From: Methylibium sp.
GTDB lineage: Bacteria > Pseudomonadota > Gammaproteobacteria > Burkholderiales > Burkholderiaceae_C
Direction: 5' to 3'
Length of the DNA stretch: 64,000 nt
Assembly (NCBI GenBank): GCA_013824165.1
Contig: PNNH01000079.1
Coordinates: forward strand, 1 to 64,000
The notes under the pieces are model-generated. The model saw nothing but the letters and a program-made list of their open reading frames with translations. It searched no databases and had not been told where the DNA came from. The stretch's first letter is position 1, and each line of letters opens with the position of its first letter. The translations under genes and the position numbers were made by a program. This document shows positions 8,531-17,647 of the stretch, piece by piece.

Positions 8531-10075
8531 TCAGAGCTTGAAGCCCGACATCACCTCGGCCACGCGGGCCGCCTGCTCCTTCAGGCTCTCGGCGGCAGCC
8601 GCGCTCTGCTCCACCAGCGCGGCGTTCTGCTGCGTCATCTGATCCAGCTCGGTCATCGAGCTGTTGATGCGCTGGATGCCCTCGGACTGCTCGCTGCTGG
8701 TGGCGCTGATCTCGGCAATGATGTCCTTGACGCGCTGCACCGAGCCGACGATGTCCTGCATGGTCGAACCAGCCTGCGCCACCAGACGGCTGCCCGAGTC
8801 GACGTTCTCGACCGAGGCGCTGATCAGACTCTTGATTTCGCGTGCCGCATCGGCGGAGCGGCCCGCCAGGCTGCGCACTTCCGAGGCCACCACCGCGAAG
8901 CCGCGACCCTGCTCGCCGGCGCGCGCCGCTTCGACGGCCGCGTTCAGCGCCAGGATATTGGTCTGGAAGGCAATGCCATCGATCACGCCGATGATGTCGG
9001 CGATCTTGCGCGAGCTGCCGGCGATGGTCTCCATCGTGGCGACCACATCCGACACCACGACGCCACCGCGCGCCGCCACCTCGGCGGCTGAGTTGGCGAG
9101 TTGATCGGCCTGGCGTGCCGCGTCGGAGGACTGGCGCACGGTGTCCGTCAGCTCATGCATCGACGAGGCCGCCCGCTGCAGGCTGGAGGCCGTGCTTTCG
9201 GTGCGCTGGCTCAGGTCCAGCGAACCGGTGGCGATCTCGCTGCTGGCAGTCGAAATGCTGTCGGTGGCATGACGCACCTGGCCGACGATGCCGGCCAGAT
9301 GGCTCTGCATGCCGGCCAGCGCCTCGATCATCAACCCCAGCTCGTCCTGGCGTGGTGCCGGCAGCGCCGAGGCCAGATCGCCATCGGCGATGCGCGCCAT
9401 CGAGCGGCGCACCTCGGTCAGGGGCACCAGCACCGAGCGCAGCGTGAACCAGGCTACCACCACCAGCGCCAGCACGCTGACACCGCCACCGACGATGGCC
9501 AGCGTCAGCAGCTTTGTGCTGGACGACTGCGCCGTGCCGTAGGACTCCTGTGCATGTTGCTGCGCCAGCGGGATCAGCGACTGCAGCGGCTTGACGGCGG
9601 TCTTGTGCATCACCGGCCAGTCTTCTTCCAGCACGCTGCCGAGCTGGTTCTTGTCCTTGGCCGTGTAGGCCGCTTCGAGCTTGGCAAGCGTGGCGTCGAT
9701 CTGCTTCCACTCGCTGCCCAGCTGCTCGAACAGCGGCCGCGAGGCCTCGTCGGTGAACAGCGCGCTGCCCAGCGGCTGCAATTCCTTCCAGGCGTCGGAC
9801 AGCTCCTTGCGGGCTTCCCTCAGGTGGTTTAGCGAGCCGGGCATCGGCAGCTGGTCCAGCAGCACGCCGGCGGTGCGGAAACGCACTTCCAGCAGACTGT
9901 TCTCGATGCGCTGCATGCGCAGCAGGCTGACGGTGTCGCGCTCATACAGCTCGGTCATCGCGGCGCTGTTGATGCGGTTCGAGATCAGCGACAGCCCGGC
10001 AATCAGCGTCATGCCCAGCACTGCCAGGCCGGCCAGCGTCCACAGACGGGCCTTGATCGTGAAACTGACTCGCAT
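8531..10075 (-). CDS. Methyl-accepting chemotaxis protein
   Basis: Chemoreceptor of 514 residues. Layout: first membrane helix (about 11-31), a periplasmic four-helix-bundle sensor of the 4HB_MCP type, second helix (about 191-211), HAMP (about 212-265), then the signalling hairpin. The hairpin tip, which contacts CheA and CheW, contains the conserved EVRSLAGRSADAAREIK. The C-terminus (VAEVMSGFKL) has no NWETF-type pentapeptide, so adaptation probably depends on other receptors or on direct CheR access. A strong ribosome site (GGGGGAAG) precedes the ATG. No other chemotaxis genes are nearby, so it is a solitary receptor; its ligand is unknown. Confidence 0.93.
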   Translation of the reverse strand: MRVSFTIKARLWTLAGLAVLGMTLIAGLSLISNRINSAAMTELYERDTVSLLRMQRIENSLLEVRFRTAGVLLDQLPMPGSLNHLREARKELSDAWKELQPLGSALFTDEASRPLFEQLGSEWKQIDATLAKLEAAYTAKDKNQLGSVLEEDWPVMHKTAVKPLQSLIPLAQQHAQESYGTAQSSSTKLLTLAIVGGGVSVLALVVVAWFTLRSVLVPLTEVRRSMARIADGDLASALPAPRQDELGLMIEALAGMQSHLAGIVGQVRHATDSISTASSEIATGSLDLSQRTESTASSLQRAASSMHELTDTVRQSSDAARQADQLANSAAEVAARGGVVVSDVVATMETIAGSSRKIADIIGVIDGIAFQTNILALNAAVEAARAGEQGRGFAVVASEVRSLAGRSADAAREIKSLISASVENVDSGSRLVAQAGSTMQDIVGSVQRVKDIIAEISATSSEQSEGIQRINSSMTELDQMTQQNAALVEQSAAAAESLKEQAARVAEVMSGFKL

Positions 10076-10165
10076 TGTTTTACTTCCCCCTTGGTTGCGC
10101 GTCCCGAGCAGGACGCAGCGCCCGCTGGCGCAGCCATGCGCGCGGGCGCCTCGCCTGCGACCACC

Positions 10166-10618
10166 TTACTGTGTCGGCAGGCCCTTGGAGGTCCACTCCG
10201 GCATGCCGCCGCGGAACCAGTGCACCTGCTTGTAGCCGGCCTTCTGGGCGACGAACGATGCCTTGTAGCTGCGCCAGCACTCGCCGGCATTGCAGAAGAA
10301 AACCACTGGCGCCGCCTTGTCGGTCGGCAGCTTGCTCAGGTCGAACTGATCCTGCGAGGCATCGAAGTCGGCCGTCTTGGCACTCTTCTCGCGGTAGGTG
10401 AGGCTCTTGGCGCCTTTGATGGTTTTCTCGGCGTACTCTGCGGCCACGCGGGTGTCGAAGAAGGGCACGCCGCTGTCCAGCAGCTTCTTGGCCTCTTCAG
10501 CCTTGATCAGCTTGACGCCGGCCAGCGTGGCGGGCGTCTCGGCAGCGTGGGCGGGTGCCAGCGAGCCGGCACACAGCAGAGCTGCGGGAATCCAGAGCAG
10601 GAAATTGCGCTTGTGCAT
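10166..10618 (-). CDS. Exported rhodanese-like protein with CxxGxCW active loop
   Basis: A 150-residue single-domain rhodanese with an N-terminal signal peptide (hydrophobic LLWIPAALLCAGSLAPAHAA), so it is expected in the periplasm. The active-site loop reads VVFFCNAGECWRSYKA, with two cysteines rather than the usual single CxxxxR(S/T). The GECWRS portion recalls the CxxCW proteins linked to PQQ-dependent catabolism. Rhodaneses move sulfane sulfur or bind thiolates; which applies here is unclear. The start at 10618 is set by AAGGAG 9 bases upstream; a frame start at 10648 would spoil the signal peptide. It lies downstream of the symporter gene with a 108-base gap. Confidence 0.83.
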   Translation of the reverse strand: MHKRNFLLWIPAALLCAGSLAPAHAAETPATLAGVKLIKAEEAKKLLDSGVPFFDTRVAAEYAEKTIKGAKSLTYREKSAKTADFDASQDQFDLSKLPTDKAAPVVFFCNAGECWRSYKASFVAQKAGYKQVHWFRGGMPEWTSKGLPTQ

Positions 10619-10726
10619 GACAGGTGACTCCTTGTGAGGTTGACACAAAGGAGCACTGCATGAATTGAATCATGTCGCGCGTGACTGGCGTGCCGCTCAA
10701 GCGGCATCTGCTCCCTTGTGATCCCT

Positions 10727-12196
10727 CTATCGGACGAATTCCTGAGGACTTGAGTGCTTTGCCTGGCGCAGCAGCCACAAACCGGCAAAAGTCAACGCGC
10801 CGTTGAGCAGCAGCAATTCCAGCCCCAGCTCGTAGCCGCCGAACAGGCGCTTTTGCTGGCTGTCCAGCCACCAGCAGATCAGCGGCGCGGCCAGCGCCAC
10901 CAGCGGCACCCAGCGGTCATGCACCGCCTGGCGGGTCAAGATGCCGAAGGCGAACAGGCCCAGCAGCGGGCCGTAGGTGTAGCCGGCGATCTTCAGGATC
11001 AGGCCCACCATGCTGGGGTCGTCCAGCCACTTGAAGCCCATCACCAGCAGCATGAACAGCGCGGCAAAGCCCAGGTGCACCGCCTTGCGAACCTGCTGCT
11101 TGCGCGCCTCGCTCCAGTCGCTGCGGCGCTGCATGCCGAGCAGGTCGATGCAGGTGCTGGAGGTCAGTGCGGTGATGGCGCCATCGGCGCTGGGGAACAG
11201 CGCCGAGATCAGCGCGATCACGAACACCAGCTGCACCCAGGCTGGCAGATGCTGCAGCACCACCGCGCCGAACAGCGCATCGCCCCGGGCCGTGATGCCG
11301 GCCTGCGCGGCGAACAGATGCAGCAGACCGCCCAGGAACAGGAACAGTGCCACCACGCCCAGCATGATGGTGGCCAGCAGCATCACGTTCTTCTGCGAGT
11401 CGGCCAGGCGCTTGACCGAGATGTTCTTCTGCATCATTTCCTGGTCCATGCCCGTCATCGCGATGGCGATGAACATGCCGGCCAGCACCTGTTTGCCCCA
11501 GAAGCTGCGGCTGAAGGGATCGTCGACGAACACCTGCGACAGTCCCGCCGCGTCCAGCGCTGTCAGGCTCTGGCCCAGCGTCAGGCCCAGGCTGTGCAGC
11601 AGAAAGGCCACGCACACCAGCAGGCCGGTCAGCATCGCGGCGGTCTGCAGCGTGTCGGTCCAGACAATGGTCTTGACGCCGCCCTTGAAGGTGTAGAGCA
11701 GGATCATCAGCAGGATGGCCAGTGCGGTGAACCAGAAGGGCAGGCCCATCTGCGCCAGGATCGCGTCCTGCAGCACCTTGACCACCAGATACAGGCGCGC
11801 GGTGGCGCCCAGCGTGCGCGACAGGATGAAGAAGCCCGCGCCCGTGCGGTAGGCGCGCGGCCCCAGACGCTGGCCCAGGTAGTCGTAGATCGAGGTCAGC
11901 TGCAGCCGGTAGTACAGCGGCAGCAGCACATAGGCGATCACCGCATAGCCGATGAACTGCCCCAGCACGATCTGGAAGTAGCTGAAGGCGGTGCTGCCCA
12001 CCGCACCCGGCACGCTGATGAAGGTGACGCCCGACAGCGAGGTGCCGATCATGCCGAAGGCCACCAGCAGCCAGTGGCTGTTGCGGTCGCCGATGAAAAA
12101 ACTGTTGTTGTCAGCGCGGCGCGAAGTCCACCAGGCGACCCCCAGCAGCAGGGCGAAATAGGCGAGCACAAAGCCCAGCAGCAGCACAGGAGTCAT
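10727..12196 (-). CDS. Sodium:solute symporter (SSS family)
   Basis: A 489-residue integral membrane protein with about 13 predicted helices, beginning MTPVLLLGFVLAYFALLLGV. The motif GTSLSGVTFISVPG in helix 2-3 and the pattern around YDYLGQRLGPRAYRTGAGFF are typical of the SSS (PutP/SGLT) superfamily, which couples Na+ entry to uptake of amino acids, sugars, carboxylates or vitamins. The substrate cannot be told from sequence. It follows the LysE-family gene on the same strand with a 90-base gap and may be co-transcribed with it. Confidence 0.88.
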   Translation of the reverse strand: MTPVLLLGFVLAYFALLLGVAWWTSRRADNNSFFIGDRNSHWLLVAFGMIGTSLSGVTFISVPGAVGSTAFSYFQIVLGQFIGYAVIAYVLLPLYYRLQLTSIYDYLGQRLGPRAYRTGAGFFILSRTLGATARLYLVVKVLQDAILAQMGLPFWFTALAILLMILLYTFKGGVKTIVWTDTLQTAAMLTGLLVCVAFLLHSLGLTLGQSLTALDAAGLSQVFVDDPFSRSFWGKQVLAGMFIAIAMTGMDQEMMQKNISVKRLADSQKNVMLLATIMLGVVALFLFLGGLLHLFAAQAGITARGDALFGAVVLQHLPAWVQLVFVIALISALFPSADGAITALTSSTCIDLLGMQRRSDWSEARKQQVRKAVHLGFAALFMLLVMGFKWLDDPSMVGLILKIAGYTYGPLLGLFAFGILTRQAVHDRWVPLVALAAPLICWWLDSQQKRLFGGYELGLELLLLNGALTFAGLWLLRQAKHSSPQEFVR

Positions 12197-12286
12197 GGCC
12201 GCCGATTATGGGAAGCGCCCCTGCGCGACGGGCCGCCGCTGCCATCACGATGCGGCAGGCGGCCATCACCGCCGGCTATGGCCGGC

Positions 12287-12904
12287 TCAGCGCGACAGCG
12301 CCAGCTTGATGCCGAAGCCGATCAGCACCACGCCGGCCAGCTTCTCCAGCCCACGCGAAATCGCCGGCATGCGGCGGATCTGCTCGGCCAGGAAATAGGT
12401 CAGCAAGGTGACGATCAGCCCGTAGGCAAAGGTCAGCGCGGCGATGGTGGCCGCCATGGTGCCGAAGGTCAGCAGGCCCTGGTGGCGCGCCGGATCGACG
12501 AACAGCGGGAAGAAGGCCATGTAGAACACGATGGCCTTGGGGTTCAGCAGCGTGATGAACAGCGCCTGCTGCAGATACTGGCGCGGGCGGATCTGCAGCA
12601 CCGGCGCATCGCCCGGCTTGGCGCTGAGCATCTTCCAGCCCAGCCAGGCCAGATAGGCCGCGCCCAGCCACTGCACCACGGCAAACACCGTCGGGGCAGC
12701 CGCCAGCAAGGCGGCCACGCCGGCCACCGCCGCCCACATCAGCACCTGGTCGCCCAGGATCACCCCCAGCGTGGCGGCCAGCCCGCCGGCAATGCCGCCC
12801 TTGCCGGTGGACGAGATCAGCGCCAGATTGCCCGGGCCGGGGATTGCCAGGAACACGATGATGGCCAGCACGAAGGCGGGGTAGTCTGTGATGCCGAAGA
12901 ACAT
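12287..12904 (-). CDS. LysE/RhtB-family amino-acid exporter
   Basis: A 205-residue membrane protein with six hydrophobic segments. The N-terminal PGPGNLALIS is the family hallmark (PGP in the first helix), and the middle contains FITLLNPKAIVFYMAFFPLF, also highly conserved in LysE/RhtB exporters. Members expel amino acids or related metabolites. It is divergent from the GbsR-cydAB unit. The ATG at 12904 gives a first helix immediately at the N-terminus, as expected. Confidence 0.9.
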   Translation of the reverse strand: MFFGITDYPAFVLAIIVFLAIPGPGNLALISSTGKGGIAGGLAATLGVILGDQVLMWAAVAGVAALLAAAPTVFAVVQWLGAAYLAWLGWKMLSAKPGDAPVLQIRPRQYLQQALFITLLNPKAIVFYMAFFPLFVDPARHQGLLTFGTMAATIAALTFAYGLIVTLLTYFLAEQIRRMPAISRGLEKLAGVVLIGFGIKLALSR

Positions 12905-13065
12905 GGCTGCAAGGATCTGGGTGCAGGAAGAAGTAGGCCGCTTGTCGCGGCGCCGGGGTTCAGACCGGATGGTACGGGCCGGCGCCGCGCGCGCGCGGGC
13001 GCAGCCTGCGGTCTGGCCTAGTAAATACCCTTGCCTTGCGCAGGGGCGCTCCGCCGCAGTCTGCT

Positions 13066-13091
13066 GAATTTTCAGTAATTACTGAAAATTC
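13066..13091. promoter_or_regulatory. Perfect 26-bp palindrome, probable operator of the GbsR-cydAB operon
   Basis: Each half is GAATTTTCAGTAA and its exact reverse complement, with no spacer. It is AT-rich in a GC-rich setting and lies 67 bases upstream of the regulator start, inside the divergent LysE/GbsR intergenic region. A symmetric site of this size fits a dimeric winged-helix protein such as the GbsR/MarR-type regulator encoded next to it. No T-run follows, so a terminator is unlikely. Confidence 0.75.
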
Positions 13092-13158
13092 GCAAGGTCG
13101 TTCAGCCGTTACAGGGTGCTCAAGTGAATGGGCCGGGCTGGCGCAAGGAGCTTGTTCG

Positions 13159-13719
13159 ATGAATACGATGAGTCCGCTGGTGCGCAGCTTTGTGGCGCAT
13201 TTTGGTGAGATGGGCAGCCGCTGGGGCATCAATCGCACCGTCGGCCAGATTTATGCACTGATCTTTGTGTCGCCGCGTCCGCTCAATGCAGACGAGATGG
13301 CAGAGGCGCTGGAGTTCAGCCGCTCCAATGTCTCGATGGGCCTGAAGGAGTTGCAGGCCTGGCGCCTGGTGCGGCTCAAGCACCTGCCCGGTGATCGGCG
13401 CGAGTACTTCGAGGCGCCGGGCGATGCCTGGGAGATCTTCCGCACCCTGGCCGAAGAGCGCCGCCGCCGCGAGGTGGAGCCCACGCTGTCGATGTTGCGC
13501 AATGCCCTGCTGGAAACCGCCAGCAGCGCGGAAGACCGCTATGCCCAGGAGCGCATGCGCAGCATGCACGACCTGATCGAGCTGCTGACCGACTGGTTCA
13601 GCGATGTGCAGCGCATGGACAGCCAGACCCTGGCCCAGCTGATGAAGATGGGTTCCAAGGTGCAGAAGCTGCTGGAGTTCACCGGCAAGGTGCGCCTGGT
13701 GGGCGGCGGCAAGGAGTGA
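13159..13719 (+). CDS. GbsR/MarR-family transcriptional regulator
   Basis: A 186-residue winged-helix regulator. The DNA-binding region is centred on LNADEMAEALEFSRSNVSMG (about residues 40-60), with a wing LVRLKHLPGDRREYFEA, which matches GbsR-type proteins. A helical C-terminal dimerisation region follows. The ATG at 13159 has AAGGAG 8 bases upstream. It is 6 bases ahead of cydA and surely co-transcribed with cydAB, so it is the likely local controller of the oxidase, perhaps through the palindrome at 13066-13091. The signal it senses is unknown. Confidence 0.87.
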   Translation: MNTMSPLVRSFVAHFGEMGSRWGINRTVGQIYALIFVSPRPLNADEMAEALEFSRSNVSMGLKELQAWRLVRLKHLPGDRREYFEAPGDAWEIFRTLAEERRRREVEPTLSMLRNALLETASSAEDRYAQERMRSMHDLIELLTDWFSDVQRMDSQTLAQLMKMGSKVQKLLEFTGKVRLVGGGKE

Positions 13720-13725
13720 TGAGCG

Positions 13726-15072
13726 ATGGATGCCTTGCTGCTGGCGCGGCTGCAGTTCGCCGCCAATATCTCCTTTCACATCCTGTTCCCCACCATCACC
13801 ATCGCCCTGGGCTGGGTGCTGCTGTTCCTGCGCTGGCGCTGGGTGCGCAGCCGCGATGCCGTCTGGCTGGAGGCCTACCGTTTTTGGACCAAGGTGTTCG
13901 CGCTGAGCTTTGCGCTGGGCGTGGTCAGCGGCATCACGATGAGTTTCCAGTTCGGCACCAACTGGCCGGGCTTCATGGAGAAGGTGGGCAATGTCGCCGG
14001 CCCGCTGCTGGGCTATGAGGTGCTCACAGCCTTCTTCCTGGAGGCCAGCTTTCTTGGAGTGATGCTGTTCGGCCATGACAAGGTGTCCGAACGGGTGCAC
14101 CTGATCGCCACGGCCCTGGTGGCCATCGGCACCACCTTGTCGGCGTTCTGGATCCTGAGCCTCAACTCCTGGATGCAGACGCCGCAGGGCTTCGAGATCA
14201 TTGCCGGCGAGTTCCATGTGCAGGACTGGTCGGCGCTGATCTTCAACCCCTCATTCCCCTACCGACTGACGCACAAGCTGCTGGCCTCGGGCCTGACCGT
14301 GGCATTCTTGATCGCCGGGCTCAGCGCCTGGCAGCTGCTGAAGGGCTGCGCCAAGGACTACACCGCGCCGATGCTGCGCCTGGGCCTGTGGATGGGCGCG
14401 CTGCTGATCCCGCTGCAGATTCTGGTGGGCGATCTGCATGGCCTGAACACGCTCAAGCACCAGCCCGCCAAGATCGCGGCGATGGAAGGCGTGTGGGACA
14501 CCGCCAAGGGCGTGCCGCTGCTGCTGTTCGCGGTACCTGATGAGGCCAGCCGCAGCAACGCGCTTGAGGTGGGCATTCCCAAGCTGGCGAGCCTGATCCT
14601 CACGCACGACGCCAACGGCGAGATCCGCGGCCTGAACGAGTTCATCGGTGAGCACCCGCCGGTAGCGCCCTTGTTCTACGGCTTCCGGGTGATGGTCGGC
14701 ATCGGCATGCTGATGCTGGGCTTCAGCTGGCTGAGCCTGTGGCTGCTGCGGCGCCGCAAGCCTGCTGACTTGCCGCCTTACTGGCTGCGTGGCCTGGCCC
14801 TGATGAGCTTCTCTGGCTGGGTGGCGACGCTGGCCGGCTGGTATGTCACCGAGATCGGCCGTCAGCCCTTCGTCGTCTACGGCCTGCTGCGCACCGCTGA
14901 TGTGGCCTCCAGCACGCCGGCCCCCACCATTGCCTGGAGCCTGGCGGCCTACGTGACGCTGTATCTGGCGCTGCTGTTCGCCTATGTGATGGTGATCAAG
15001 CAGATGGCTGAAGGCCGCAGCGGCAAGGCGGCAGCTGAGAGCAATAGCAACAACACCAAGGTGATGGCATGA
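13726..15072 (+). CDS. cydA: Cytochrome bd ubiquinol oxidase subunit I, CIO-like
   Basis: Heme-bearing subunit of a quinol oxidase that reduces O2 to water in the inner membrane without pumping protons. 448 residues, clearly shorter than E. coli CydA (522), consistent with a short quinol loop as in CioA (cyanide-insensitive) enzymes. Family landmarks: LLLARLQFAANISFHILFP with the heme-ligand His-18, GYEVLTAFFLEASFLGVMLFG with the conserved acidic residues, KHQPAKIAAMEG containing a Met in the heme b558 ligand region, and GRQPFVVYGLLRTADV. It overlaps cydB by 4 bases. Confidence 0.95.
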   Translation: MDALLLARLQFAANISFHILFPTITIALGWVLLFLRWRWVRSRDAVWLEAYRFWTKVFALSFALGVVSGITMSFQFGTNWPGFMEKVGNVAGPLLGYEVLTAFFLEASFLGVMLFGHDKVSERVHLIATALVAIGTTLSAFWILSLNSWMQTPQGFEIIAGEFHVQDWSALIFNPSFPYRLTHKLLASGLTVAFLIAGLSAWQLLKGCAKDYTAPMLRLGLWMGALLIPLQILVGDLHGLNTLKHQPAKIAAMEGVWDTAKGVPLLLFAVPDEASRSNALEVGIPKLASLILTHDANGEIRGLNEFIGEHPPVAPLFYGFRVMVGIGMLMLGFSWLSLWLLRRRKPADLPPYWLRGLALMSFSGWVATLAGWYVTEIGRQPFVVYGLLRTADVASSTPAPTIAWSLAAYVTLYLALLFAYVMVIKQMAEGRSGKAAAESNSNNTKVMA

Positions 15073-16079
15073 CGACGCTTTGGCAAGGGCAGGAAGGGCT
15101 GCCGCTGATCTTCATGGCCCTGATGGGTCTGGCCATGCTGCTGTACGTGGTGCTGGACGGTTTCGATCTGGGCGTGGGCCTGCTGATGGGCGTGGCGCCC
15201 GAGCCGCACAAGGACCGCATGGTAGCCAGCATCGGGCCGTTCTGGGATGCCAATGAAACCTGGCTGGTGCTGGGTGTGGGGCTGCTGCTGGTGGCTTTTC
15301 CCAAGGCGCAGGGCCTGATCCTCAGCAGCCTCTATGTGCCGGTGGTGCTGATGCTGCTGGGCTTGATGCTGCGTGGCGTGGCGTTTGATTTCCGCGTCAA
15401 GGTGCAGGCTCAATGGAAGCCTTTGTGGAACTTCGCCTTCAGCGCGGGTTCGCTGCTGGCGGCGCTGTCGCAAGGCTGGATGCTGGGGCGCTACATCACC
15501 GGTTTTGGGCAGGGCTGGGGCTACGACCTGTTTGCCGCGCTGATCGCGCTGTCGCTGTCGGCCGCCTACCTGCTGCTGGGCGCCGGCTGGCTGCTGATGA
15601 AGACCGACGGCGCGCTGCAAGTGCTGGCACAGCGCTGGGCCAAGTGGGCCTGGCCTGCGGTGGTGCTGGGCCTGGGCCTGGTGTCGGTGGCCACGCCCTG
15701 GATCAGCCCGACGGTGCGCGAGCGTTGGTTCGCGCTGCCCGAGTTGATCGCGCTGCTGCCCATCCCCCTGGTCAGCGCCTTGGCCTTGCTGGCACTGCGC
15801 GCCAATCTCAATTCGCGCCGGGTGCTGGACAAGCTCTGCTGGTTGCCGTTTGCGCTGATGGTGCTGGTGATGGTGATGGCCTTCTTCGGCCTGGCCTACA
15901 GCCTCTACCCCTATGTGCTGATCGACCGCATGACGGTGTGGCAGGCCGCGGCGGCACCAAAGTCGCTGCAGTTCCTGCTGGTCGGGGCGCTGATCACCGT
16001 GCCCGTCATCCTGGCCTACACCGTCTTTGCCTACCGCGTGTTCTGGGGCAAGAGCAAGGAGTCCCTGTCCTACGGCTGA
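15069..16079 (+). CDS. cydB: Cytochrome bd ubiquinol oxidase subunit II
   Basis: 336 residues, eight to nine membrane helices, the second subunit of the bd oxidase. The N-terminal MALMGLAMLLYVVLDGFDLG and IGPFWDANETWLVLGVG are signature CydB motifs. Its ATG overlaps the cydA stop (ATGA), so translation is coupled. No CydX-type small subunit could be recognised in the 33 bases before the convergent ruvC gene, in keeping with CIO-type oxidases, which often lack one nearby. Confidence 0.95.
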   Translation: MTTLWQGQEGLPLIFMALMGLAMLLYVVLDGFDLGVGLLMGVAPEPHKDRMVASIGPFWDANETWLVLGVGLLLVAFPKAQGLILSSLYVPVVLMLLGLMLRGVAFDFRVKVQAQWKPLWNFAFSAGSLLAALSQGWMLGRYITGFGQGWGYDLFAALIALSLSAAYLLLGAGWLLMKTDGALQVLAQRWAKWAWPAVVLGLGLVSVATPWISPTVRERWFALPELIALLPIPLVSALALLALRANLNSRRVLDKLCWLPFALMVLVMVMAFFGLAYSLYPYVLIDRMTVWQAAAAPKSLQFLLVGALITVPVILAYTVFAYRVFWGKSKESLSYG

Positions 16080-16112
16080 GGTGGCGTGAATGCCGAGGGC
16101 TGGCGAGATCAG

Positions 16113-16661
16113 TCAGTAAGTCCGCCCGCCCTTGAACTGCGCATGCTGCTTGCGCTGCAGCGTGGTGCTTTTGCCCATCGCCTCGAAAGAGACGCGGGCA
16201 TGGGCATGCATGATGGCGATGCCCAAAGCGTCAGCCGCGTCCTTGCCCGGCAGGCCGGGCAGATTCAGCAGGCGCTGCACCATCATCTGGATCTGCTCCT
16301 TCTTGGCGTGGCCGTGGCCGACGATGGCTTTCTTCATCTGCAGCGCGGTGTATTCGGACACCGGCAGATCGCAGCTCACCAGCGCCGTGATCGCCGCGCC
16401 GCGTGCCTGGCCCAGCAGCAGCGTGGACTGCGGGTTGACGTTGACGAACACGATCTCCACGGCAGCGCACTGCGGCTGGTAGCGGGTGTGGACCTCGCGG
16501 ATGCCGTCGAACAGGATCTTCAGCCGCGCCGGCAGATCGCCGGTGGCGACGGCATTGGTCTTGATGGTGCCGCTGGCCACATAGGACAGACGCGGGCCGT
16601 CGGCCTCGATCACGCCAAAGCCCGTTGTCTGCAAACCGGGGTCGATGCCGAGGATCCTCAT
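16113..16661 (-). CDS. ruvC: Holliday junction resolvase RuvC
   Basis: 182-residue endonuclease that cuts Holliday junctions after RuvAB branch migration. All four catalytic acids are visible: Asp-7 in [10 protein letters not shown], Glu-69 in CAAVEIVFV, and Asp-141 and Asp-144 in [11 protein letters not shown]. The ATG at 16661 overlaps the stop of the upstream CDP-diglyceride synthase-like gene by one base, so it is the third gene of an acyltransferase-cytidylyltransferase-ruvC unit. In many relatives ruvC sits near purH-fis; here that cluster is 8-10 kb away. Confidence 0.97.
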   Translation of the reverse strand: MRILGIDPGLQTTGFGVIEADGPRLSYVASGTIKTNAVATGDLPARLKILFDGIREVHTRYQPQCAAVEIVFVNVNPQSTLLLGQARGAAITALVSCDLPVSEYTALQMKKAIVGHGHAKKEQIQMMVQRLLNLPGLPGKDAADALGIAIMHAHARVSFEAMGKSTTLQRKQHAQFKGGRTY

Positions 16662-17647
16662 CAGACGTTCACCTTGAAATACCAGCGCACCGAGTGGAAG
16701 AACACCGGTGCTGCGAAGCACAGCACCGCGATGCGGTCCAGCAGGCCCACTGCGCCGGTGATGGAGCTGAGATTGCCCCAGTAGACGACACCGGCATCGC
16801 GCTTCAGCGCCTTCATCACCAGGCCGCCCATGCTGCCGGCTGCGGCGGCAATGGCCGCCATCACCAGCGCCTGCCCAGCCTTGAAGGGCGTGATCCAGTA
16901 CAGCAGCGCGCCACTCAGCGCGGCAGCCGCCAGCCCCAGGCCCCAGGCGCGCAGCGAGAAGCTGCGGCTGATGCGGCGCACCAACGGCCGGCTGCGCAGC
17001 GAACGGCTGGCCACCTCCTGAACGATCTGCCCGATGCCCACCACCATCACCAGGAAGAACAGAAGGAAGGCGCCGCGCCCCTCATAACCCTTGAAGTCCA
17101 GCAGCAGCAGGGCCGGACCGTGCGAGAGGCCGTAGACGCAGACCATGATGCCCCACTGGATCTTGGCATTCCGCTCCAGAAAGCGCGCGGGGTCGTCGGC
17201 CAGCGCCGCCACCACTGGAATGGCCAGAAAACCGTAGACCGGGATCAGCACGCTGAACACATCGAAATGCCTCGTGCCCACCAGCATGTATTGCAGTGGC
17301 AGCAGCACGAAGAAGGCCAGGATCAGGCTGCGGTGGTCGGCGCGTCGTGTGTGCATCAGCGTGATGAACTCGCGCAGCGCCAGAAAGGACAGCACGCCGA
17401 ACAGCAGCGTGGCGCCTACCGGCCCCGACACCCAGGCGGCCCAGAACACCATCGAGCCCACCCACACACCGCTGAGGTCGCGCTTGAATCGGCGCCAGTT
17501 GGCGACGGCCTCGGGGCTGTTGCTCTCGCCGCGCTCGCGCAGCGAGTACAGAAAAGCCCCCAGGCTCACCAGCATCAGCGCGCCGAACAGGATCACGAAC
17601 AGCAGCGCGATCTGGTCGCTGGCCTCCATCAGACGCAGGTTCTTCAT
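16661..17647 (-). CDS. Phosphatidate cytidylyltransferase-like membrane protein (CdsA family, YnbB-like)
   Basis: About 328 residues with eight or so membrane helices. The C-terminal region [15 protein letters not shown]...GLLDRIA aligns with the CDP-diglyceride synthase signature, which makes CDP-diacylglycerol from phosphatidate and CTP. In classic CdsA the signature ends DR(I/L)D; here the last Asp is Ala, and the KD dipeptide before the Gly-rich turn is altered. It may be a divergent or paralogous enzyme rather than the main CdsA. The start overlaps the acyltransferase stop (ATGA), giving a phosphatidate-making then phosphatidate-using pair. Confidence 0.8.
   Translation of the reverse strand: MKNLRLMEASDQIALLFVILFGALMLVSLGAFLYSLRERGESNSPEAVANWRRFKRDLSGVWVGSMVFWAAWVSGPVGATLLFGVLSFLALREFITLMHTRRADHRSLILAFFVLLPLQYMLVGTRHFDVFSVLIPVYGFLAIPVVAALADDPARFLERNAKIQWGIMVCVYGLSHGPALLLLDFKGYEGRGAFLLFFLVMVVGIGQIVQEVASRSLRSRPLVRRISRSFSLRAWGLGLAAAALSGALLYWITPFKAGQALVMAAIAAAAGSMGGLVMKALKRDAGVVYWGNLSSITGAVGLLDRIAVLCFAAPVFFHSVRWYFKVNV

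Noticed and set aside
10754-13021. 755-codon + strand frame across the symporter and LysE genes
   Set aside because: Composition (Q/H/R/A) is typical of an antisense frame; both underlying - strand genes have clear family motifs.
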